The notes under the pieces are model-generated. The model worked only from the letters and a program-made list of their open reading frames with translations, was not told where the DNA came from and ran no database searches. A stretch of 64,000 bases of DNA from Paraburkholderia elongata (GTDB lineage: Bacteria > Pseudomonadota > Gammaproteobacteria > Burkholderiales > Burkholderiaceae). The stretch lies in the NCBI RefSeq assembly GCF_013177735.1, contig NZ_WOEZ01000052.1, forward strand, positions 1 to 64,000. Reading direction: 5' to 3'. The position numbers were made by a program, and so were the translations under genes. Below, piece by piece: positions 43,107 to 52,449 of this stretch. Numbering within the stretch: the stretch's first letter is position 1; each line of letters opens with the position of its first letter.

Positions 43107-44261
43107 TTAGAACTGGTGCCGGATGCCGACACGCGCAAGGAATTGATTCGCGCTCGTCGAGGGCGCATCAGCACCGGTGATGTAGGCGGTATTCAGCGGC
43201 GCCGCCACCGTGCTGCCGCCCGAAGCGTGCTGATAAAGCCCTTGCACATAGACGTCCGTACGCAGCGACAGGTTGTAGTCCGCCATCAAGCCGAATTGCT
43301 GCCATTTTGGCTTCGAGTTACCCGCGTTGCTGTCGAAATGCCCGAGCGTGTAGGTGTACATGGCGCCGACATAGGCACTCTTCGTGAACTGATACTTGGC
43401 GTTGAGTTCGAAGTTGTCGAACTTCAACGAGCTCGCCGTGTTCGCGAAGTTTCCTACATACACCGACCCCGTCGCGTTGTTCAGGCTCGTATGGCTGTAC
43501 ACGAAGCCAAGCACCGTCGGACCGATCGTATAGTTGATGCCCGCACCCCAAACCTGTTCGCGTCCGGCAAAGAAGTCTGTGTCGTCGGCTGCAAGCGATC
43601 CGCCTGACGTACCGCCCGGATTGTTGATCTGCATGTACGCTGCCGCCACGGTCACCGAGCTGCCGACGTATTGCGCGCCAAGGCTATATGAACGGTTGTT
43701 CGCGAAGCCGCCGGCCTGGTTGCTGAAACCGTACAGGCCACCGAACGTCACGCCGCCATAAGTGTTGCTCGTGTACTTGACGCTGTTGTTCAGGCGGAAT
43801 GAGTTGTCGGTGTTGTCGTTATCGTACGGATGCGACATCAGATAGCCCGCCCAGTTGCCGTTCGCCGTGAGCGGCGCGAGGAAGTCGACAACGGAATCGT
43901 ATTGCCGGCCCATCGTCAGCGTGCCGAATTGCGCGGAACTGAGACCCACGTATGCCTGCCGGCCGAACATCCGGCTACCTTGGCCGAGTTTGCCCGAGTT
44001 GACGTCGAAGCCGTTCTCCAACTGGAAGATGGCCTTGGTGCCGCCACCCAGATCTTCGGTGCCTTTCAAGCCCCAGCGGCTGCCCTGCGCAAAGCCGCTC
44101 TCCAACTGTACGTTCGAATGCCCGCCCGAGTTGCTGGTGTAGTTCAGACCTTCGTCGATCAAGCCGTACAGCGTGACGCTGCTTTGCGCCATCGCGCTCA
44201 TCGGGACAAGCGCGCAGCCGAGCGCCGTGTTAGCAGCCGCGGCAATCAGGAGTTTTTTCAT
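43107..44261 (-). CDS. outer-membrane porin, Burkholderiales type
   Basis: 384 residues. Signal peptide (KKLLIAAAANTALGCALVPMSAMAQ), then SSVTLYGLIDEGLNYTSNSGG and LKGTEDLGGGTKAIFQLENGF, the standard family start. C-terminal ...FLARVGIRHQF with terminal phenylalanine. Loop-3 region present (MGRQYDSVVDFLAPLTANGNWAG). A trimeric general porin is expected. It is transcribed from its own promoter toward the methionine region. The LysR gene upstream (44362-45345, minus) is not clearly linked to it. Confidence 0.92.
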   Translation of the reverse strand: MKKLLIAAAANTALGCALVPMSAMAQSSVTLYGLIDEGLNYTSNSGGHSNVQLESGFAQGSRWGLKGTEDLGGGTKAIFQLENGFDVNSGKLGQGSRMFGRQAYVGLSSAQFGTLTMGRQYDSVVDFLAPLTANGNWAGYLMSHPYDNDNTDNSFRLNNSVKYTSNTYGGVTFGGLYGFSNQAGGFANNRSYSLGAQYVGSSVTVAAAYMQINNPGGTSGGSLAADDTDFFAGREQVWGAGINYTIGPTVLGFVYSHTSLNNATGSVYVGNFANTASSLKFDNFELNAKYQFTKSAYVGAMYTYTLGHFDSNAGNSKPKWQQFGLMADYNLSLRTDVYVQGLYQHASGGSTVAAPLNTAYITGADAPSTSANQFLARVGIRHQF

Positions 44262-44361
44262 GAATGCAGATCCTTGTGGGTATGATGACCTCGCCGGTAT
44301 TTCGTCGCGTCAACAGCGCGGCGGCACAGATATGCGGCGTCAGGTTCACGCACTTTAGGAC

Positions 44362-45345
44362 CTACAAAATGCGGCTCCCCAGCAATTCAGTATTGCCCGA
44401 TTGGTGTTGTAGCGAGCCGACGGCTATCGCACCCTGCCGCTTGCTTTCCGCTGGCGTGTGACGATAGCGCTCGACGACGAAGTCGACGAAGCTGCGCAGC
44501 GCGAGCGCCATGTGCGGCTGCCCGGAATAGAGCAGCCATACGGTACGCTCGTCGGCGCAGAGCGTCGCGTCGCTCAGCAGCGCGCGCAGACTGCCGTCCG
44601 CGAGTTCTTGCTGCACCACGGATTGGGAAAGCCGTGCGATCCCGAGCCCGGCCTGCACAGCCCGTTTAACGACCAACGGGCTTTGTATGTTCAGAATCGG
44701 CCGCACAACGACGCGCTGTGTGCCGTGCGCATCGCGGAATTCCCAATAGCGGCTTGGCGCATCGGAGGCGACCAGTACGTCGTGCGACGCGAGTTCGGCC
44801 GGTGTGCGCGGCGGCCTGCACCTCGCCAGATATGCGGGGCTCGCAACGATCACGTCGCGAGTCTGCGCGAGCAGCCGGCAGATAAGCGACGAATCGCGCA
44901 GGCGCCGCTCGGCGCTGAAACATACATCGAACTCGTGCGGCGCCACGTCGCTCATATTGTCGAACACGGTCAACTCGAAGTTCATGCGCGGCTCCTTCAG
45001 GCGGTATGCTGCCAGCACGTCAGGCAGGTCCGTCGTCGCATAGAGCGATGACGCCGCGATCTTAAGCGAACCGGCCGGCTGCCCCACGGCGGACGCAATG
45101 CACTCGTCCATCGTGTCGAGTTGTTTGAGCAATTCGACGCAACACTCCCAATAGGATTGCCCGGTGCTTGTCAGCGAAACACGCCGTGTGGTCCGATTGA
45201 TCAGGCGCACGCCCAAATGCTCCTCGAGCGCCGCCACGCTGCGGGTAACGACCGAATTGGAAATACCCAATTGCTTGGCCGCTTCCGCAAAATTCAGGCA
45301 CTCCGCGACTTTGGTGAAGACGCGTATCGACGCAAGCTGATTCAT
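44362..45345 (-). CDS. LysR-family transcriptional regulator
   Basis: 327 residues. Helix-turn-helix MNQLASIRVFTKVAECLNFAEAAKQLGISNSVVTRSVAALEEHLGVRLINRTTRRVSLT in outline; effector domain about 90-300, followed by a 25-residue extension. The subgroup (DsdC/CrgA-like ordering) often represses its neighbour. It is separated from the ammonia-lyase-type gene by 551 bases and lies next to a porin gene. Either could be its target. Confidence 0.9.
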   Translation of the reverse strand: MNQLASIRVFTKVAECLNFAEAAKQLGISNSVVTRSVAALEEHLGVRLINRTTRRVSLTSTGQSYWECCVELLKQLDTMDECIASAVGQPAGSLKIAASSLYATTDLPDVLAAYRLKEPRMNFELTVFDNMSDVAPHEFDVCFSAERRLRDSSLICRLLAQTRDVIVASPAYLARCRPPRTPAELASHDVLVASDAPSRYWEFRDAHGTQRVVVRPILNIQSPLVVKRAVQAGLGIARLSQSVVQQELADGSLRALLSDATLCADERTVWLLYSGQPHMALALRSFVDFVVERYRHTPAESKRQGAIAVGSLQHQSGNTELLGSRIL

Positions 45346-45896
45346 CGCATCTTCCGGTGATCGCGGGACGGCCGGCTGGTGGGGTAATACGAAGGGGCGG
45401 AATGGCGAAAGGACACGGGATATCTACTCCGTCGGCCGAGTTGTCGAACTCTGTGCGAGTCATTGGCATCGCACGGGCGCCCGGGCAAAATCAAACGCCG
45501 GCGCACTGGTCTGTAGAATAAATCGCGTGTCCTTACCAGAAACCGTCCGGTTGATTACAGCGCTGTTATCTAAGCAGTGTTACGGCTGATCCTGTCTATG
45601 TTCGCAATCAGATCGGCTAGCGACTGAATCGAAATATCGAGATTTTCTGGTACCAGTCCAAAATCCGAGAAAATTATTTTATCGAATTAAACAGAACTCA
45701 TCCTTTAGACAGTCAAATTCAACATGACGCAACAAATCCGACTTTAGAAAAACTAAACGCGGAACTCAAATCAAATCGTTTGTGCACCAACACCGCCGAC
45801 GCTACTCTGCCCTGCAATGATCTCCGGCAAACATCGCGCTTTGAAGCTGATTTTTCCACCCACTTCATTTCATGCATTCGACAGAGGACATTCAGA
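45346..45896. other. 551-bp divergent intergenic region
   Basis: No gene is seen. It must carry the promoters of the LysR gene (leftward) and of the lyase gene (rightward). It contains the palindrome ACAGCGCTGT at 45557-45566 with AACCG-N2-CGGTT just upstream (45541-45552), and an AT-rich block at 45660-45780 suited to a promoter. A GAATTAAA block occurs near 45685. Confidence 0.5.
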
Positions 45897-47459
45897 ATGA
45901 ATTTGGCGCACATCGAATCTCGACCAAGCAAGATATCCGAAGTTCAGCTCGGAGAATCCGATATTTCGATCGAGCAATTCATTGCCGTAGCCCGACATGG
46001 CGCACAGATAAAGTTCTCGCCAGTCTATCGCGAGCGCGTGTTGAATTCGCGCCGCCTGGTCGATCTTTTTCTGAGCCAGAACCGGCTTGTCTATGGCGTG
46101 ACGTCTGGCTTTGGCGCAAATTCGACACGCGTCATCAGCCCGAACGACGCCGAGCAGCTTCAGCGAAATATCGTGCGCTCCCATGCCGTCTCGGTCGGCG
46201 AACCGCTGCCTCGCGAAGTTGTCCGAGCCACGCTCCTGATGATGTTGATCAGCCTCGGCAAGGGTTATTCCGGCGTAAGCCTCGAATTGCTGCAGCAAAT
46301 CGCCGGGCTGCTGAACAACGACATCACGCCGTTCGCGCCGGGCGACGGATCGGTCGGTTATCTCGCGCCCGAGGCACATATGGCGCTCGTGCTGATTGGC
46401 GAAGGAGAAGCTTTCTGCCGCGGTGAACGCATGAGCGGCGCCGAAGCATTGGAGCGAGCGGGGCTGAAGCCGCACTCCTTGCGCTGCAAGGAAGGGCTTT
46501 CGCTCACCAACGGCACCACCTCAGTGACCGCGATCGGGATGCTGGCGCTTTACAACGCGATCGAGCTTTCGAAGGTTGCGGACATTGCCGCATCGATGTC
46601 CCTGCAGCCGCTCAAGGCAACCACGCGCTCGTTGGATGCCCGGTATCACTCCGTCAAGAAACATGTCGATCAGAGGAACACGGCCGACAACATCCGGCGG
46701 CTGCTGGCCGGAAGTGCGCTATGCGATCGCTTTGCCGATTACAGACTGCAGGACGCCTACAGCCTTCGCGGCATTGCTCAGGTACACGGGGCGTCCAAGC
46801 GGGCGATCAAGGACGCGTACGACGCGATTCTCGATGAAGTGGGGTCGTGCGGCGACAACCCTGTCATCCATCCCGACGGCGAGGATGGTACCGCGATATC
46901 CGGCGCCAACTTCGACGGTACGTTCGTCGGCATTGCTTGCGATCTCCTCTGCATCGCCATGACAACGCTCGCGAAGATCTCGGAGCGCCGGACGGACCGG
47001 CTCGTCAACCCGTCCTTCAGCGAACTGCCCGCGTTCCTCGCGAAGGATCCGGGGCTGAACAGCGGTTACATGATCATTCAGTACACGGCGGCCGGATTGC
47101 TGGGTGAGATGCGCACCCTTGCTCAACCAGCAAGCGTCGACAGCGTGCCGACGTGCGGCAACCAGGAAGACCCCGTGAGCTTCGCCTATCACGCGGCACG
47201 AAAAGCCTACGCAACTTCGCAGAAGTTGCAGCACGTGCTGGCGATCGAACTGCTCACCGCCGCCCAGGCGCTGGACTTCTTCGATCCAGCCGACGCATCA
47301 CCCGCAACCGCGGCGGTGTATGCGCGAATTCGACAGGTTGCCCCGACAGCAGAAGGCGATCGGTTCTTCTATCCGGACATGATGGGAGTCCACCGGCTCG
47401 TCGAACAGGGCGACTTGCTGAGCATCGTGGAAAACATCGCCGGCACATTGCACAGCTGA
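45897..47459 (+). CDS. histidine ammonia-lyase family enzyme lacking the MIO tripeptide, probable ergothionase
   Basis: 520 residues, close to HutH length. Family signatures are intact: LVYGVTSGFGANS with Tyr 66, RSHAVSVGEPLP, SLTNGTTSVTA, LQDAYSLRGIAQVHG, GDNPVIH, ISGANFDGTFVGIACD, DPGLNSGYMIIQYTAAGLLGEMRTLAQPASVDSVPTCGNQEDPVSF in outline. But where HutH has GSVGASGDLAPLAH this protein has GSVGYLAPEAH (151-161): the Ala-Ser-Gly that forms the MIO cofactor is gone. It therefore cannot be an ordinary MIO ammonia-lyase. Ergothionase, which eliminates trimethylamine from ergothioneine, is to my knowledge a HAL-family enzyme without MIO and was studied in a Burkholderia isolate. That makes it the best guess. 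Start ATG 45897 chosen at the conserved-looking N-terminus. Confidence 0.75.
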   Translation: MNLAHIESRPSKISEVQLGESDISIEQFIAVARHGAQIKFSPVYRERVLNSRRLVDLFLSQNRLVYGVTSGFGANSTRVISPNDAEQLQRNIVRSHAVSVGEPLPREVVRATLLMMLISLGKGYSGVSLELLQQIAGLLNNDITPFAPGDGSVGYLAPEAHMALVLIGEGEAFCRGERMSGAEALERAGLKPHSLRCKEGLSLTNGTTSVTAIGMLALYNAIELSKVADIAASMSLQPLKATTRSLDARYHSVKKHVDQRNTADNIRRLLAGSALCDRFADYRLQDAYSLRGIAQVHGASKRAIKDAYDAILDEVGSCGDNPVIHPDGEDGTAISGANFDGTFVGIACDLLCIAMTTLAKISERRTDRLVNPSFSELPAFLAKDPGLNSGYMIIQYTAAGLLGEMRTLAQPASVDSVPTCGNQEDPVSFAYHAARKAYATSQKLQHVLAIELLTAAQALDFFDPADASPATAAVYARIRQVAPTAEGDRFFYPDMMGVHRLVEQGDLLSIVENIAGTLHS

Positions 47460-47549
47460 AGCCGGTAGCGCCCGCAATGCCGCGGAGTGTGGCGATCCGA
47501 GTATTTCCGATCCAAACACAACCTTGATTCGACACTATGGAGGTGTAAT

Positions 47550-48410
47550 GTGAATACGATTTCCACAAGAGTCCTGAAGACTTCTCTCGTCACCTTTCTC
47601 GGCGTGCTGGCACTGGCAGGAAACGGCGCTCAAGCAAAGGAATGGAAGACCGTGAAGGTTGCCCTGGAAGGCAGTTATGCTCCGTGGAATCTGACCTTGC
47701 CGAGCGGAAAAATCTCGGGATTCGAACCGGAATTAATCGACAATCTGTGCAAGCGGGTCAACCTGCAATGCGAAACAGTCGCCCAGGACTTTGACGGCCT
47801 CATTACCGGCCTGCAGGCCGGCAAATTCGATGTTGTGATGGATGCCCTTGCAATCACACCAGAACGTCAACAGGTCATTGCCTTCTCCAAGCCCTACGCT
47901 GCGACGCCGGCCGCATTCGCGACGGTAGATGGACATGGATTGGCGAACACGACAGGAAAAACCTCTTCCCTCAAGCTGACTGGCGACCCCAAAACCGACA
48001 GCCCCATGATCGCCCCGCTGCGCGATCAACTGAGAGGGAAATCGATCGGCATTCAATCCGGCACGGTGTACACCAAGTTCATCACCGACAACTTCAAGGA
48101 CATCACTTCCGTACGCCTCTACAAGACCTCGGCCGAACGTGACCTCGACCTGGTCAACGGACGCGTCGACATGGCCTTCGACGACGTAACCTATTACGCC
48201 GGAATCGCCGACAACAAAGACACCGCCCGAATCCGGATCGCCGGACCAACGATCGGTGGCGCGGTTTGGGGGCCGGGAGAAGGTCTTGGGTTTCGCAAAC
48301 AGGATACGGATCTGAAAGCAAAATTTGACGCAGCCATCACGGCAGCACTAGCAGACGGTACCGTGACGCGGTTGTCGGAAAAGTGGTTCAAGACCGATGT
48401 GAAGCCGTAA
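47550..48410 (+). CDS. amino-acid-type periplasmic binding protein next to the lyase
   Basis: 286 residues, GTG start after GGAGG. Signal peptide (LKTSLVTFLGVLALAGNGAQA), then VKVALEGSYAPWNLTLPSGKISGFEPELIDNLCKRVNLQCETVAQDFDGLITGLQAGKFDVVMDALAIT, the basic amino-acid-binding pattern of family 3. It lies 90 bases downstream of the MIO-less lyase gene, so co-transcription is likely and its ligand is probably the lyase substrate or a related imidazole amino acid. No permease or ATPase gene is present in the window around it. Confidence 0.85.
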   Translation: MNTISTRVLKTSLVTFLGVLALAGNGAQAKEWKTVKVALEGSYAPWNLTLPSGKISGFEPELIDNLCKRVNLQCETVAQDFDGLITGLQAGKFDVVMDALAITPERQQVIAFSKPYAATPAAFATVDGHGLANTTGKTSSLKLTGDPKTDSPMIAPLRDQLRGKSIGIQSGTVYTKFITDNFKDITSVRLYKTSAERDLDLVNGRVDMAFDDVTYYAGIADNKDTARIRIAGPTIGGAVWGPGEGLGFRKQDTDLKAKFDAAITAALADGTVTRLSEKWFKTDVKP

Positions 48411-48501
48411 GCGTGCGGCATTGCATGACGCTGTTGGACGTCGAGGCGGAGATCAGTCTTTGCTAGACTGGCTTCACGATGGCATTTGCCAGGTCAACGA
48501 C

Positions 48502-49431
48502 ATGAACCGCCTTCCTCCTCTTCGAGCCTTGCAGATATTCGATGCCGTCATTCGTTACGGGGGCGTCGTGGCCGCCGCCGAGGCGCTTCACGTGACGCCC
48601 GGTGCGATTAGTCAGCAGATTCGCGTCCTTGAAGACTTTCTCGGGGTCGCGCTTTTCGAGCGGGAAAACACGGGCCTGCGACCGACCCCGCTCTGCGAGC
48701 TGTACCACTCGCACATCTCCCGGGGGTTCGAGTGCTTTCATAGCGCCCAGGCGGCGCTCAAGGCACAGACGGGCCGCCGGCTCACCCTGATGACATTTCC
48801 GTCAGTCGCGACCCATTGGCTTGCCTCCAGATTGGACACGTGGCACACCATCTGCCCTCACGTGCAGGTCCATGTCGAGGTCGTCGACCACGAAACCAGT
48901 ATCGGCGCGAGAAGTGCCGACGTCCGGCTAACGTATGGGGCACTACCGAATGACGGAACGCCCTATCACGTCGTCTTTACGGACAGGGTTGCACCCGTGT
49001 TTGCACCCTCGCTGTTGCAGGCGGAAAAACCAATCTCGCAACCGGCGGATATCTTGCGCTACCCGCTGATTCACGTCGAGTGGGGATGGGCAAACATGTC
49101 GCCACCAACGTGGGGACACTGGTTGCATGCGGTTGGCGTGCCTCTGCCCGAGGGGTTGGCGCCACTCACTTACTCCGTTTCCGGCATGGCAATCGATGCG
49201 GCAATTCGGGGAAGATGCATTTCGTTGGGACAGGGCTTTTTTGCCATTGATAGCATCAAGCGACACGAACTTGTCGCGCCGTTCAAGGTCGCCCTACCCA
49301 TGCCGTTCCCATACTTCATTTGCTGGAAGCGAACTGCGGCAGACTCCCCTGCAACCAGGCAATTTCTCGACTGGCTAATTGAGGAAGCCGAGCAGACGGG
49401 ACGCGACATAAAAGCCATGTTTGGCGACTGA
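48502..49431 (+). CDS. LysR-family regulator, GcvA-like
   Basis: 309 residues, start ATG 48502. Helix-turn-helix RLPPLRALQIFDAVIRYGGVVAAAEALHVTPGAISQQIRVLEDFLGVALFERENTGLRPT in outline, very much of the GcvA type. The effector domain follows (about 95-300). It lies on the same strand, 91 bases downstream of the binding-protein gene, and may be part of that transcript or regulate it. Confidence 0.9.
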   Translation: MNRLPPLRALQIFDAVIRYGGVVAAAEALHVTPGAISQQIRVLEDFLGVALFERENTGLRPTPLCELYHSHISRGFECFHSAQAALKAQTGRRLTLMTFPSVATHWLASRLDTWHTICPHVQVHVEVVDHETSIGARSADVRLTYGALPNDGTPYHVVFTDRVAPVFAPSLLQAEKPISQPADILRYPLIHVEWGWANMSPPTWGHWLHAVGVPLPEGLAPLTYSVSGMAIDAAIRGRCISLGQGFFAIDSIKRHELVAPFKVALPMPFPYFICWKRTAADSPATRQFLDWLIEEAEQTGRDIKAMFGD

Positions 49432-49638
49432 AGCGCGCATATACAAGCGCAACAAACAGGGTCCAGACAACGGCCAACGGTGCCAAGCGCTCACAGGCAG
49501 TTCTTCGGCGAGGTCGTGTGAAAACGCATGCTGAACGTGACGTTCAAAAAAATCGCCCCTTCAGATCGCGTCATGTCGGCTTCGCGACAGGACTCGAACG
49601 TCTGCTTTCGACGGGTGCGATCGACCGTAGGTCACGAT

Positions 49639-50949
49639 CTAAGTAATCTGTTTCGATGCGGGCACTGCAGGCTTGAACGCGTCGGGATATTCGTGACGAA
49701 ACCAATCCTTCACTTGATCGTGATTAAGCGCAAAGAATTCGCGCGATCGCGGTATAAGGACGAAGCCGAAAGCGAGCAGACAAGTGGCAAGACCGAAGCA
49801 AGTATAGACTTCCCCCACCGCCCAGTGGGTGAGGGCCACGCCCGCGATCATGGGTCCAAGAATGCCTGCAATCTGCGTAGTCATCATGCTGGCAGCGAGA
49901 ATGCGTACGCGGAAATTCTGCGGGATAGCCAATGAGCGATGAGTCGCGCCGACGAGTCCCATTGATGCATTGGCGAAACCCACACAGGTGAGCGCCAATA
50001 CCAGCATGACGGGTGAATGCGCCCAGCCCGAAGCGGCAAGTGCCAGTCCCTCGCACATAGCGGCCCCAACCCGGACATTGAATCGGCCGAACCGGCGTAC
50101 CAGTGCGTCAGAACCGCGAAAGCTGCCGAGCAGCAAACCTATAGATAAGGCCGCTTCGCAACCACCCAACCAGAGACCCGACAACCCGAGTGATTGAACT
50201 TTAAGCGGGATCAGCATGCCGACTGCAGGCCCCTGGAATATCCAGACGAGGAAATTGACAAGTGTCCAACCACGCTCCAGTGGAACGATCCATTTGGCAT
50301 GCAGTCCGGCGCGCAGATCTTCCCACCACTGCGCCAACCCGCGCGGGTGTTCGCAATGCGGCAACTCAGATGGAAGCTGCAAAGTCACATAGGCCGCCAA
50401 GCCGAGCAGGATGCCGTTCAGCCAAAATGTTGCAGCGATACCGCCTAAGGCCAGTGCTGCACCAGCCAAGGCTGGTCCCAAGGCACGACCAGCCGCTTGC
50501 GTTGACTTGCGAAGACGAAGCGCCTCGGCCAAACGATTCGCCGGAACAAGTTCAGCCGAAATTGTGGAGCTGGCCGGATCGATGAAGGCTTTCGCCACTA
50601 CGGTGACTACGCCTATGCAGATGATGAGCGTAAGTCGATAGTCGGACAGCGAGGCGAGCGTAGCAAAGGTAAAGGCCACGACCGTTAAGGCGCAGATACC
50701 CCATACAATCTGCGGTCTCTTTGCATAGCGATCCCCAAGTGGCGAAAGCAGGGGCATTGCAAAAATCGTGGTGATGGCAATGCTTGCGCTGTAGATCGCC
50801 AGGTCATGCGCGCCGCCCCGATGAACGATCCACCAAGGGAGTGTGATGAAGCCAATCATGTCTGCCAGGACCGTCAGCAGATCGCTGAGAAGCAGACTGG
50901 AGAGAGGAGCACCGATCGTACTTATGCGAGATCTAATTCTCCGAAACAC
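49639..50949 (-). CDS. MFS exporter, EntS/MFS_3-like
   Basis: 436 residues and about 12 membrane segments, GTG start after GGGGAGA. The opening ISTIGAPLSSLLLSDLLTVLADMIGFITLPWWIVHRGG, together with SPLGDRYAKRPQIVWG (motif A-like) and LRLRKSTQAAGRALGPALAGAALALGG, is typical of the MFS_3 group. That group exports siderophores (EntS) or macrolides. No siderophore genes lie near it. The substrate is unknown. Confidence 0.8.
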   Translation of the reverse strand: MFRRIRSRISTIGAPLSSLLLSDLLTVLADMIGFITLPWWIVHRGGAHDLAIYSASIAITTIFAMPLLSPLGDRYAKRPQIVWGICALTVVAFTFATLASLSDYRLTLIICIGVVTVVAKAFIDPASSTISAELVPANRLAEALRLRKSTQAAGRALGPALAGAALALGGIAATFWLNGILLGLAAYVTLQLPSELPHCEHPRGLAQWWEDLRAGLHAKWIVPLERGWTLVNFLVWIFQGPAVGMLIPLKVQSLGLSGLWLGGCEAALSIGLLLGSFRGSDALVRRFGRFNVRVGAAMCEGLALAASGWAHSPVMLVLALTCVGFANASMGLVGATHRSLAIPQNFRVRILAASMMTTQIAGILGPMIAGVALTHWAVGEVYTCFGLATCLLAFGFVLIPRSREFFALNHDQVKDWFRHEYPDAFKPAVPASKQIT

Positions 50950-51056
50950 CGGTTTCTCCCCTGTTGCGTTCGCTGATGCTACCTCAACATTTTTCCGTTG
51001 TTTATCGGGACGTTTCCAGACGTTGGTGTTTCACCAGAACGACTAGTTCATCCGAG

Positions 51057-51188
51057 ACTACCGTGGCCGCGGCATTTCGCGAGATCAAGGATCGCTATAT
51101 CAAGGTGGATGCCCCGGCCTGGACCATCCTCGGCGTGGCCGCATTGGCGAGGCCAACGCTTTTTGTTGAAATCAAGGCGGTGGCTGCG
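51057..51188 (+). pseudogene. RidA/YjgF-family C-terminal remnant
   Basis: The open frame encodes VAAAFREIKDRYIKVDAPAWTILGVAALARPTLFVEIKAVAA in outline, which resembles the last 40 residues of RidA-family proteins (the ...R-T-V-x-V-A-A-L...VEIEAVA strand pair). No N-terminal half, start codon or ribosome site precedes it. It sits between an exporter gene and a membrane-protein gene, both on the other strand, so it is best read as a gene fragment left by a deletion. Confidence 0.45.
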
Positions 51189-51201
51189 ACACGCGCCGCC
51201 G

Positions 51202-52197
51202 CTAACGTACAGCAGCGCGTCCCGCACTCAGAACAAGGATGAAGGCCACGCCGACGAACAGGAGGCCGGGCGTGTACGCGTGATTGACCACAGCCGCGCG
51301 CGTGAGCACCGCCATTGTTGCGATCCAGGCCAGCACGCTGGCGGCCAACAAGCCATCGTCAACAAATAGCCCCAGAACTTCTTGCCAGACTCGCACGATC
51401 CCATGGCGCGGTGGGTGAGTCACCGCGGCTGCCCGCGGGCTCCGGGTGTTGGCGGGCACACGTGCCCGGTACAGGCGGCACGCGAAGATCAGCGCCTGCG
51501 ACACGAGCAGGTAACCGCCAGCGAGGACGAGGATAGCCAGATCGCCCGAGGGCCACACGAGGCCGAGGCCTTCGCCTGCCCAGAATGTACCGAATGCGCA
51601 GAGCAGGATGCCGACCGCGTACTTCAACGTGTTTTCGGGCACGTTCGCCAACGGCCGATGCAACACGACGCCCAGCCCGCAAACGAGCACAAGGGCGGCG
51701 GCCGCGCCGGCCGACGCCGGACCCATTTGACGACTGCTGGCGCCGAGCGCGATGACGATGAAGACGACTTCCATGCCCTCGAGCATCACAATCTTGAACG
51801 AAGTCGCGAGGGCAATGGCATCCCACCTGGCGCGGCGTGTGCCGCCGAACTTGCGCAGCGCTGCCGTCTCCTTTTCGAAGGCAGCTTGCTCGTCGTGCAG
51901 CGGTATTCCCCCTGTTGCCCGCAGCATGGCTTTGCGCAGCCAGCGCGCACCGAACAGCAGCGCAAGCGTGCCGACGAGCAGTCGCACCGCGACTAACGGC
52001 GCCTGTAGCAACGACTGGCCGAGCGCAACGACCAGCACCACAAGTACGAGCATGGCGGCCGCCGCACCCGTCAGTGCTGAACGCCAGCCTCGTATCGACC
52101 CAACCGCAAGGATGACGGTCAACGCTTCCACGAACTCCACCAGGGACGCGAGAAATGACGCGACGATGGATGGACCTGCATGTATCCACGTGATCAT
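51202..52197 (-). CDS. multi-pass membrane protein, COG4280/FTR1-like
   Basis: 331 residues with about seven hydrophobic segments. Two glutamate-bearing helices, SLVEFVEALTVILAVGSIRGW and SFKIVMLEGMEVVFIVIALGA, resemble the paired E-x-x-E helices of the FTR1 iron permease superfamily, but the canonical REGLE is not exact. COG4280-type membrane proteins share this pattern. A metal transport role is therefore only a guess. The start ATG 52197 is preferred; an extension to 52320 exists. It is divergent from kup. Confidence 0.6.
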   Translation of the reverse strand: MITWIHAGPSIVASFLASLVEFVEALTVILAVGSIRGWRSALTGAAAAMLVLVVLVVALGQSLLQAPLVAVRLLVGTLALLFGARWLRKAMLRATGGIPLHDEQAAFEKETAALRKFGGTRRARWDAIALATSFKIVMLEGMEVVFIVIALGASSRQMGPASAGAAAALVLVCGLGVVLHRPLANVPENTLKYAVGILLCAFGTFWAGEGLGLVWPSGDLAILVLAGGYLLVSQALIFACRLYRARVPANTRSPRAAAVTHPPRHGIVRVWQEVLGLFVDDGLLAASVLAWIATMAVLTRAAVVNHAYTPGLLFVGVAFILVLSAGRAAVR

Positions 52198-52449
52198 GAA
52201 GTCTCCCCGAGACGGGTGAAAGGGATCGGCGAGCGGCGAGCATATACGCGTTGGCGTGACCACTTTGACCGATTGACCACACTGTAAGGGTACGCATTTC
52301 ACTGCGGTGGAAGAAGACAATTCTCTGCCGGTGTGGCCAATGCGATGCCGCAGTCATTGAAAGTTGTTCTGAAAGGTAGGGTCGGTAGCATACGAGGCAA
52401 TCTCACGAACCCTCCTTTCAATCACGTATCGCTCAACTTAGAACCCCCT

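Noticed and set aside
45897-47459. Ordinary histidine ammonia-lyase (hutH)
   Set aside because: The Ala-Ser-Gly that makes the MIO cofactor is absent and no hut genes are near.
51202-52197. True FTR1 iron permease
   Set aside because: The REGLE motif is not exact and no FTR1 partner genes (oxidase or lipoprotein) lie nearby.
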